Below are positions 55,428-64,000 of a stretch of DNA of 64,000 nucleotides, piece after piece. The stretch comes from Anisodus tanguticus. Taxonomy: Eukaryota > Streptophyta > Magnoliopsida > Solanales > Solanaceae. Under the pieces are notes generated by a model, which was not told the DNA's origin, searched no databases, and saw only the letters and a list, made by a program, of their open reading frames with translations. Location: NCBI GenBank assembly GCA_034509755.1, contig CM067541.1:484001-548000 (forward strand). Direction: 5' to 3'. A program made the position numbers and the translations under genes. Position 1 is the stretch's first letter. Each line of letters opens with the position of its first letter.

Positions 55428-56279
55428 TGTTTTCCATCTCAAAATACAAAATAATAATAATAATATCGTAGGTTATTTTCATCTTACTTTGCAAAACAAA
55501 AATAAAATAAAAGAAAATTAATATATAAGAAAAAAAGCCTGCTCGGCGTCTCCCATTGCACCACCAACAACTATGTTGCAGTAATTGAGTTGTCAATGAA
55601 GAAAATATTCTATTGAAGGAGCTGATGGTTAGATTTCAAGAATTCTTTGCCTTTATATAGGGCATGTTTTGATGCCTTTTATTTCTGTTTTTTTTTTTTA
55701 ATTAGACAAGATTCTTTTAATTAGTGGGATTTTCGAATAACTAATATTGGAGTTTCACTTTCTAGCTGGTTAGAATATCATCAACTTGCTAATGTTGCTA
55801 CGCCTAAAGGGGAATTCAAGATTTATTTTGATGTGTTTGATTACTAAAGTTTTATCATTGAACTTATTACACTTTTAAAATTTTGGACTTTGAATATAAT
55901 ATTTTTTGAAACTTTAGTAATTTAATATATATACTCGGTGTTCAAAATGTTGAATTCTGTTAAACTTAGCAAACATGTTAGATCCGCCTCTAGTTTAGCG
56001 AGTGTGTGTGTGCGGGGGGGGGGGGGGGGGTTCCGCTGTAGGGGGAAAAATCAAAATATGCTCACTTTTATTTCTTGGGGTTTTCTAGGACAAACGTGAG
56101 AATATGATTCTACTTTGCAAAATAGTGGGAAAAGGTTGTATTCCTTTTCTTTATCATCTAAGGAAGAATTTCTCTTTTAAATAAATATGCTTCATAAATT
56201 GATTTCTTGAACACCCTTAACAAAACTCTTGGGTTTGCCACTTGAACACCTCTACGTAGGAAAAGTCCATCAAGAAACA
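55428..56279. other. Gene-free spacer with a 17-G run
   Basis: No gene. A gtgtgtgtgtgc stretch leads into 17 consecutive G at 56014-56030. The text gttagatccgcctctag (55978) is a MITE-end-like fragment. Confidence 0.5.
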
Positions 56280-56625
56280 AATACATGCATCAAAAGATAA
56301 AATAATGCTATCGAACTATCGGAAATGACTCATTTATGTCATTCGTCAATAGTTTGGCTCATTTATGCCGTCGCCGTTATCAAAATGGCACATCCATGTC
56401 ATAATTCACTATGCCGATTTTATAATACCATTTTTCATTAACGTCGGTGTTAATGAAAAATGACATGGATGTGCCATTTTGGTAACGTCAATGACATAAA
56501 TGAGCAATTTTGTTAACGACAATGACATAAATAAGCCAATCTATTAACGAGTGGCATAAATGAGTCATTTCCGATAGTTTGATGACATATTTGAGCTTTT
56601 TACCATAGTTAGGTGATAAATTAAG
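56280..56625. repeat. Foldback element with arms of ~100-150 bp
   Basis: Left words ctatcggaaatgactcattt, aatagtttggctcatttatg and caaaatggcacatccatgtc recur inverted as gacatggatgtgccattttg, cataaataagccaatctatt and aaatgagtcatttccgatag. The arms nearly meet around 56440. Non-coding. Confidence 0.85.
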
Positions 56626-56727
56626 GTAGACATGCATACTAAAATTACCTATTATCAAATGATAAAACTTATGTAAGAAATACAGTTTTGTCTATGACAA
56701 TGTGAGTCAACATTGCTGCTTATCAAA

Positions 56728-57397
56728 TTACAGATCTTTAAAAGTTACATTCTTGTATCCAAATATTCTCACAAAACAAGAAATCAACTGTTCTTGGATT
56801 ACCTCTTCAGCAGGAAGCTCTCTATCTGTCTCTCTTTTCAAAGATGTAACATCTTTATTTGCAATTCCATAAGGCACAATATACTTGGAAGTAGCTTAAA
56901 TCTGTATCCACATTGAATGCTAATCAATGAGATGTAATCCCTGATGAAACTCGAACTCCAATTGCGCCAATCTTTCTATCATCAACCCAAACTCATGTTT
57001 CACATCTTTGTCCAACCAGTGCTTTCACCCCGTAAATTGATGCTAATTCAATCATCGTTAGCTCGAGTTTCTCCACGTATTTTCAAGCTCCCAAACCGAT
57101 ATCTCTCAACGAGATAATCGGGTATAAGATCGCTTGATGAGGACCGTGAAAAGTAATGTCACCTCCCCTTTGTGTGTAGTGAAGTTCCGCCCTATGGCTT
57201 TGAGCTCGGAATCAGGAATGAGCAGGTTGTAAACCGTTTGCCTTTTTCCAACGGTATATGTTGGTGGATGTTGGAGGGATGATTAGGTATCGGAAATTTT
57301 AAGGGCTTTTCTATCAGATGGCAGCTTCTCTTGCAGCTTCAGTGCCTCCAAGTTAGTTCACAGTGCCCATTTTCCAAACCTCAAGGCTACGCCTCAT
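56728..57397 (-). pseudogene. Octanoyltransferase (LIP2/LipB-type) pseudogene
   Basis: Read on the minus strand from ATG at 57397 to TAA at 56728, the pieces are SLEVWKMGTVN, ALKLQEKL, PTYTVGKRQTVYNLLIPDSE, GDITFHGPHQAILYPIISLR, YVEKLELTMIELASIYGVKA, VWVDDRKIGAIGVRVSSGIT, LAFNVDTDLSYF, IVPYGIANKDVTSL, QEQLISCFVRIFGY. That is the whole order of a plant lipoate-biosynthesis octanoyltransferase, which moves octanoate from acyl carrier protein to lipoyl domains. Here it has several frameshifts (near 57360, 57180, 56895) and in-frame stops (near 57285, 57085, 57000, 56920). The catalytic Cys of the family's VPCGI motif is Tyr (VPYGI). No introns interrupt it. A functional copy must exist elsewhere. 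Confidence 0.88.
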
Positions 57398-59032
57398 TTT
57401 TTTCGCGTAAATCACAGAACAATCGTCGAAAGCTTTGGTTAGCACAAACCTGTTTGTTGCAGAGTGGAAATGAGCAGGGTAATGATAAGATGACTCTTCA
57501 CTTACGATGCCGCATCCGCGTCGACACGACATGGGTGTGGATGTGGGTGTGAGTGTGGAATCCGTACCTGATCTTGTCAACAGATTTTGGGTACTTTGAC
57601 CAAAATCGACGGAGAAATTCCGGACAGATTCAACGACTTCTTTAATCAAAACAAAAGCTAAGGTGAAATTGAAGAAAATGGACTACCTTGTATATAGAAA
57701 TTTCTATGTCACTCCTATTCCTTTTATCTCCTGTTGATCAATATTTTCTCCTCAATTTTTTCACATACTATCTCATAATTTAGGTTTTATAACTCTATAT
57801 TTAGATATTAAAATTATTTTTAGCCGAATCCCTGTACCCGTATCCATGCCTGGATCCATATCCCCGAAACTTAAAATTTAGATCATGAAGGATCCGACCT
57901 CTAAATCCGCACCCGTATTAGACACCCGCACCCGAGTCCGAGCAACTTAGATAAGTTGCATATGCTATAATTTGATAAATGATACATAGGCTATTGTAGA
58001 AAAGAATACTGGTACGGTCGTACTAACAATCTTTTCTCCTACAACTGATGACTAATAGCACAAAATTCAGGAAACTAGAATATGAAAAAAGAACAGCAAT
58101 CACAGCCTCATTCAACGGAGAGAAAAAATGATGTTTTTGGGACATCCATACAAAGATTAGAACCTTTTTTTTTAAATAACCGAGAAATCCGGTGGATAAC
58201 GGGCCCGCTTCTTTACCCTTCTCTACTTGCATGTATTAGACTTTTGTCTTTGACAGAATTCAAACTCCTAATGTAGTCCTAATCCTAATGTACACATCAC
58301 TCACTGATATACAATTACATTAGGCATTTGTCTTTGACAGTTATCTGTAATTTTTTATTTTTTTTTAGTGTATACAATAATGTTTTTATCCTCTATACCA
58401 ACAATTCAAAACTGTCCTGAAGGGTGAACATACCCGAAAAAGAAATGGCTAACAGGTGTTCGATATACTTCTAAATAAGTACACTTCTTTATGAACTTTT
58501 TTCGAGTAAGTTCACTAGTTGATTGAAAAATCACCATCTAAAAATTCTTGTTGAACAGGTCCCGAATAGTTAATGACATAAAATACTCTGTATCTAGAAA
58601 GCGCGCAAAATGTACTATAAATTATGATTTTTGCAATGAAAACATTTGAGAATGGTTTCTAACTGCCGTTCCAAAAAAAAAAAGCTTGACCCTCAGCATA
58701 ATGACAATATGTACCCAATCAGAGTCATCAAACTGATGCTCCAACTACAAGTATACAAGAACTCCGAAAAAGTTCAGGCTCTCTAAGGAACAAGTGTGGA
58801 AATGCTACCAAAAGTTTTTCCTTTTTTCGCAGCGTGAAAAGCTGGATCACTTTCGATCGTGGTCACAGGACCACTTACAATACATTGTTGTGTATTTATG
58901 ACCACAAAACAAGAACATAGCAAAAACACAAGTAAAAGAAGCAGCTACACCTTTTACACATCACTACAACAATGAAAAAACTGATTTTTCTGCTATATAC
59001 AAGTTAAACTCTTGTATTACTTGGGGGAAACA
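57398..59032. other. Spacer between LIP2 relic and SelO gene
   Basis: 57398-57660 may be the old upstream part of the LIP2 copy. 57820-57950 carries degraded MITE words (ggatccgacctctaaatccg, gcacccgagtccgagcaac). No gene is supported through 59032, although the SelO 3' untranslated region presumably occupies the right end. Confidence 0.45.
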
Positions 59033-62000
59033 TTATGATGAACAAGAAAGCATGCATACACCAGGACGATTAGCCCAAGCTGGAGGCAAGCATGCATATT
59101 TCTCCATGCCGGGTTGTTCATCAAATGGACATCGCATAACCTTCAATAGCTGTCGAACCTCCTCAAAATCACCTTGCTCTGCTGCATCAATGGCACTCTG
59201 GCATAGATAGTTTCTGAGGATGTACTTTGGATTTACAGAATTCATTGAAATTTTCCTCTCCTCATCTGATACACCAGGTGCAGAGAGCTGCAAGAAGTAG
59301 AAAAGTGACACCGTAAGTACCTCACATACAAGATAAAAACTTGATGATTTCCAGAAAAGATTATACACAAATTTACTGCACAAACAAGTCGCATAGGCAG
59401 GATTTTATGAAGGGCATATCTACTCAAATTTTCATACTTTAAGGGCATATTTGGCCCTTTTCCACTTATTTGTTATGACAAGGGAACCCACAGACGCTAC
59501 CCTTTCGGGTGCACACAGGGTAGAGGCCCTATTTCACTTATTAATCAGCTAATTGGGGGCTCCACTTAAATTAAGGGCATACTTGGATCAACTATTAAAC
59601 GGCAAGAGCATATGTGAGCTAAACTATTAACGAAGGGCATATCTACTCAATTTTGAATATATAATGGCATATTTGGACCTTTTCCGTTATAACTATATGG
59701 GCATTCCTAGAACAAAGTCTTTTTTTTTTTAAACAGTATTCCTAGAAGAAATTCTAGTTTCAAAGGACCTTATATAACCCTTCTTTATGCAATATTTGCT
59801 TAACCTGGAGCACAAGAAGATCATACTTGATCCAAACACATTATATGCTTCATTATTATTTGAGGAAAGAAATTCACCGTCACATACCTCTTGTATGTAA
59901 GACTTTACCCAGCTTGTCCAGGATTCCTTGCGTTCCATACCAATATCTAAGAGAACAGCTTTAAGAGGATTCAATACTTGGTCCTCTGGAATTGTAGGAT
60001 CAGCTTTGATGTTTGATAGAGATCGAAAGAAATTTGTGTAATCAACTTTATCGATGGCCATATTCTTGAGTAGTTCACTAATCAACTTTTTACTGTACTT
60101 CGCCAGACCAAGCTTTCGGGTCATGATATCTTGATAATCATCCATGAATTTGTTACCATATCTAAAGAAGTCAAAAAGTAAACATCAACAACAGCAAAAG
60201 AGAGAAAAATTTCGAGCAAATAACAAAGAGAGTATCTAAAGGTACCTTTCCATGGCATAATCTGCCTCCTTATCGCTTAGCAACTCGGCGGTAGATAGAG
60301 CAGAGGTAAACTGTGCAATATTCCATAAACCTACATCTGGCTGATTTGCAAAACAATATCTTCTGCCAGGAAGATCAGTGATATTTGGTGTGTAACTCGG
60401 ATCAAAAGCATCCAAAAACCCAAAGGGACCATAGTCAATAGTGAGTCCTAAAACGCTCATGTTATCAGTGTTCATCACTCCATGTGTGAAACCAACATCC
60501 TGCCACCTGGAAATCATTGAAGCAGTCCGCTCAGCAACTTCCACTGCCCATGCTGAAATAATGCAGCCATTCATCAATGCATGTGAGGAAGCAAATTGTC
60601 AAAGAATGCATGGTCCTCGATACCTATCTTTCTTTTTACAAGTGTGTTTTACCAGAAAATGAAATAACTTCTTTACGCAAAAAATAGAGAAAGAAAAGCC
60701 AAAGAAAAGGAATTTGATGACAAAATCGGGGAGAGGTTGAAAGACTAAGAAAGGTATTCTATGGGGTTTGTTCTATATTAACATTATAGATAAAGATCCT
60801 GTGCCACTCAGATTCACTTGGACAACCAAAGGGCAGCCCAGTGCACTAAGCTCCCGCTATGCGCGGGGTCCGGGGAATGGCCGGACCACAAGGGTCTATT
60901 GTTCACAGCCTTACCTTGCATTTCTGCAAGAGGCTATTTCCACCGCTTGAACCCATGACCTCCCGGTCACATGGCAACACCTTTACTAGTTACTCCAGGC
61001 TCCCCTTCACTTGGACAACCAAGTAAACAAAAATTTAAAGAAGTTCACAAACTCTGAAGCATAATATCTAAATATAATTAAGAGTGTCACCAACAATGGA
61101 GAAGTTCGAGACAAGGTTTTATCGACAATGAACAACTGCCGTTACTCTCCTTGCCCACACTATAGTCAGTCTTTAAAAAGAGATTAATTGTTTTCATAGG
61201 CACGGGAATCCCTACATTATCTTCAAGATAACCTATATATTTACCTGCATACTTGTTCGAAGTTAAATCCACAACTGAATTGTCTTCCTTGCCTGTGTTG
61301 AATGATATACTTCCACTGCTAGTCATATTCTCCAGATGGGGGAAGTGATATCTAATGGCGTAGTCTGCCAAAGCACGGACGATCCCAGAATCCTCTTTAC
61401 CTCTAGAGGCATGCAGTTGATAAGAACCAAAACGCAGAAAGGATTGAGCAACTCTGCAGACAATTGCACCAGGTTCGTCTTTAGGATTTCCGCTGCATGA
61501 GAAGGAAGACAATAATCAATAGAGGAAACAGATACACACTAGAATGGACGACGTAACAATTATCTGGAGAATAACTCTAAGACATGGATCCCTATGCAGA
61601 CTCCAAACCTCCCCGAAATCAGTCTATAGATGCTTCTCATCAACTTCATTGATAAAACTCCTCACAGTATCATTCTTCCAAAATTCTTTTGAAGCAAAGA
61701 TGACAAACATGCTCTATGCTATTAGGGGTTGTTTGGTTGCGGATTAGGAAGTGAATTATTCATATGTTGCATCCAGCATAACTAGTACGATGTTTGGTAG
61801 TATTTTAGTTGCTATATATATAATTCAGCACACCAAGTACGTGTTTTGTTACCAGTTTACAATCCCGCATAACTATTATATGTATAAAGTTCAAGGAAAT
61901 CTATGTATTATCTATGCAGGATAGAAGATGGAATAACTAATACACAAATCAATAAACCTTGGATACCTAATCCCTGCATGGATAACTCTAACCAGCAACC

Positions 62001-62739
62001 AAACGACCGCTTAGTTAATTAAGAGAACATAAAATGCAATTCAAGGCTAGCTAGATGATTTCTTGCTGATTTATGCAGCTTATCAAACACCATAAAATCG
62101 TCGTTGAGGAACATACTCATAAAACATATCCCTCATGACATCTTTTCCTGTCGTCACTAGACAAAGTGCTCGTGTTGTTGGGACTCCAAGACCATGCATT
62201 GCTTCACCGCAAAGGAATTCTCGAATGCTACTACGAAGCACTGCAAGACCATCAGCAAAACGACTATAAGGGGTCTTTCCAGCACCCTTAAGCTGCAGCT
62301 CCCACCTTTGCGACTTCGAATTCAAAATCTCTCCAAGAGTTATTGCCCTACCATCCCCTAATTGACCGGCCCACGTGCCGAACTGATGTCCTCCGTAATT
62401 TTGTGCATAAGGTATCCTGCAGAATCAAGTCCAACCTTAGATGCTTTTTCAATACTAAAAATTCAAAGACAAAGTCGAGAAACTTACGCTCCCACCAACG
62501 GTGATGCCCCTGAGAATATAAGGGGAAAATCAGGCCTCTCAAATCTGAAAGACTAAAGTAAGTCTATATCAAATTCATAAAGCCACAATTAACACGACCA
62601 TAACATCCGGTAAGCTTTTGAAAACTCACTCTTTAAGATCCAATTCAAGTAACTCCGCCACTGATTCTGACCATGCTACAAGCTGAGGGTTATTGACCGG
62701 TACAGAGGGTAACACTTTTGTGTAGCAAGCATGCAACAC
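59033..62739 (-). CDS. SELO: Protein adenylyltransferase SelO, exons 2 onward
   Basis: Minus strand, seven exons in frame: 62630-62739, 62488-62544, 62117-62416, 61245-61492, 60246-60552, 59888-60161, 59033-59287 (TAA), 516 residues. The first exon, with the organelle targeting peptide, is right of the window. Landmarks in order: NNPQLVAWSESVAELL, NYGGHQFGTWAGQLGDGRA, ELQLKGAGKTPYSRFADG, GNPKDEPGAIVCRVAQSFLR, HGVMNTDNMSVLGLTIDYGPF and C-terminal PPAWANRPGVCMLSCSS. SelO is a pseudokinase-fold enzyme that transfers AMP, not phosphate, to proteins in mitochondria or plastids and is linked to redox stress. The Asp/Asn of MNTDN and the Asp of DYGPF are the expected catalytic and metal-binding residues (family knowledge). 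The C-terminal CSS has Cys where vertebrate SelO has selenocysteine. Introns carry a SINE and MITEs. Confidence 0.94.
59400..59700. repeat. Repeat block in SelO intron
   Basis: gaagggcatatctactcaa occurs twice (59409, 59634), each followed by a variant of ggcatatttggcccttttcc. Between them is cagacgctaccctttcgggt. Probably a decayed non-autonomous element with a nested insertion; the family was not identified. Confidence 0.6.
60830..61005 (-). mobile_element. Au-like SINE in SelO intron with 17-bp target duplication
   Basis: 176 bp, inverted relative to 42196-42374: agggcagcccagtgcactaa at the left, ccatgacctcccggtcacat and tactccaggctcccc at the right. Flanked by the identical TTCACTTGGACAACCAA at 60813-60829 and 61006-61022. 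The exact long direct repeat proves target-primed insertion and suggests it is fairly recent. Confidence 0.92.
61725..62010. mobile_element. Tourist-like MITE in SelO intron
   Basis: 286 bp with ends GGGGTTGTTTGGTTGC and GCAACCAAACGACCGC, flanked by TTA on both sides (61722-61724, 62011-62013), the 3-bp duplication of PIF/Harbinger elements. Non-coding. Confidence 0.85.
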
Positions 62740-62741
62740 CT

Positions 62742-64000
62742 ACAAGCACAATGTTTGACACAGATAAATGACTTGCAAAAGGATTGTATCTTCCGGTTAC
62801 TATCATTACAAATTCAATGCAAACTACGTCGCTTATTACATAGGTATATCTACTTTCTACTTTTTTTTTTTGCTATCTAGGAATGACTTCTATGATAAAC
62901 CACCACGAGTATTTATTATAAACCTAACTTGTTATCTAGTTATGAACAAATAGTACTCCCCCCATCCCAATTTACATAACACTCTTTCCACTTTGGGACA
63001 TCTAGAATAGTTGACATAATTCCATTTCCACAGGCCATTCTTCATACATTTATACTAATCAAGTTTTAAACGTTAACGTGGAGCCTTCTCTATCAACCAT
63101 CACTTTAATATTTTCTTCCACTCTCACTAATATAATACTTCCTCTGTTCCAATCTATATGACACTCTTTTTGTTCTGGACATAAGATATTTGACAACATT
63201 CTCACACAACTTTCAAGAATTCAATTTCATTAAGCTATTCAAATTTTATATATGCTATGATTTATCAAACTGACTTTTCAAACATTACCTTAATATTTTC
63301 TTCCACTACCGGTAATACAATATATAAATCAAAGTGAACAACTTAACCTCCGTGTTTGGTAAACACAATCACACAAAATGGGACGGAGTAACTCAGGATA
63401 CTCTAACTAGTTTCTCATGTATCCAACAACAAAAACATTCAATCTTGAATGCATTACTACTTAAATTTTGAGCCTTTAATAGGCATCTTCTCTATCAAAC
63501 TAACTTCTCAACCATTATTTTAGTATCTTCTTCTATTATATCGTACTCCTTCCATTTTAATTTGTTTGCCTTACTTTCGTGTTTAGCCTGTTAAAAAAAG
63601 AATGTATCTTGCCTAATTTGGCAACTTTTTAATTGCAACATCCAGTTTATGACCATAACATTCAAAGTTTTTCTTTACTTCATTAAACTTTGTATCAAGT
63701 CAAACTAATACAAACAAATTGAAACCGGTGGAGTAATATAAAGTCAAATACAAAAAAGTTATTTGCCTATTAAAAAAGGAACATTTACGTTCAATCAAAC
63801 CTTAGCCTCAACTGGCTAGTATGCCCTCAAACTTTAGATATGCACAAGTAGACACCTCAACTTATCTCCACTTTGTCAATTGAACAAAAAATGATCATCA
63901 AGACAAAATTTATGTGGCACGTCATCATTTGTGTTTACCTGTTCAACTTTATATAAGTTGAGTTGCTTGTGCACACCCAAAGTTGAAGGACATACTTACC
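62742..64000. repeat. SelO intron with a cluster of MITEs to the window edge
   Basis: Presumed SelO intron 1. At least three Stowaway-like copies: one starting ctccccccatcccaatttac at 62956 (right end blurred), one at 63138-63388 (cttcctctgttccaatctat to gggacggag, TA on both sides), and one at 63546-63733. From ~63780 a different foldback type begins (caagtagacacctcaactta / taagttgagttgcttgtg) and runs off the window. The SelO first exon was looked for and not seen here. Confidence 0.7.

Noticed and set aside
57331..57649. Open frames on both strands near 57.3-57.6 kb as a separate small gene
   Set aside because: The minus-strand frame runs into the LIP2 relic N-terminus (SLEVWKMGTVN); the upstream part has no recognisable domain and the plus-strand frame is its shadow.
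62742..64000. First exon of SelO inside the window
   Set aside because: No minus-strand frame resembling the expected N-terminal segment before VLHACYTK was seen; the region is MITE sequence.

Overview
This is an AT-rich plant nuclear window, almost certainly from a Solanaceae genome. Genes have GT-AG introns, and the spaces between them are packed with repeats I associate with nightshades: Au-like tRNA-derived SINEs, TS-type SINEs ending in (TTG)n, Stowaway-like MITEs with CTCCCTCYGTC-type ends, and hAT MITEs with CAGGGGCGGAGCCA ends. The genus cannot be fixed from sequence alone. Seven protein-coding genes are supported, two of them cut by the window edges, plus one clear gene relic and several retrotransposon and transposon relics.

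Layout: (1) 170-2726 (+), the 3' eight exons of a GH127 (DUF1680) beta-L-arabinofuranosidase-type gene. (2) 6259-7575 (+), a single-exon MFS anion/phosphate transporter of the PHT4;6 (ANTR5) type. (3) 7.6-18.9 kb, gene-free, with SINE, MITE, LTR-like and foldback repeats. (4) 18913-21601 (+), a six-exon bHLH factor of the FBH/bHLH130 group, with a SINE and a tandemly duplicated leader just upstream. (5) 21.6-39 kb, repeat-dominated: a 5.3 kb LTR element with gag and protease but no reverse transcriptase (26977-32296) inside a MITE, a 663 bp hAT element, several MITEs and a decayed Ty1-copia element (35.3-38.0 kb). (6) 39056-40196 (+), a two-exon LOB-domain gene (LBD4-like). (7) 41935-47795 (+), the nuclear gene for plastid ribosomal protein L6, with two large repeat-filled introns. 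(8) 48650-48895 (+), a single-exon transcription elongation factor ELF1 homologue. (9) 49.6-53.8 kb, a composite of two copia relics in opposite orientation joined by a frameshifted hAT transposase relic. (10) 56728-57397 (-), a decayed octanoyltransferase (LIP2) copy. (11) 59033-62739 (-), seven exons of a SelO protein adenylyltransferase whose first exon lies beyond the right edge.

The genes are ordinary and unrelated housekeeping or regulatory loci; there is no operon-like logic. I found no new multi-gene system. The most unusual structures are the array inside RPL6 intron 1 that re-duplicates the first exon's 3' end and splice donor, the duplicated short-uORF leader of the bHLH gene, the pol-less LTR element whose gag frame is broken by five stops that are all TAG, the duplicated flanks around ELF1, and a long foldback repeat family with internal palindromes. 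Exon boundaries were set by hand from reading-frame continuity, GT-AG sites and remembered family conservation; no alignment or search was run.
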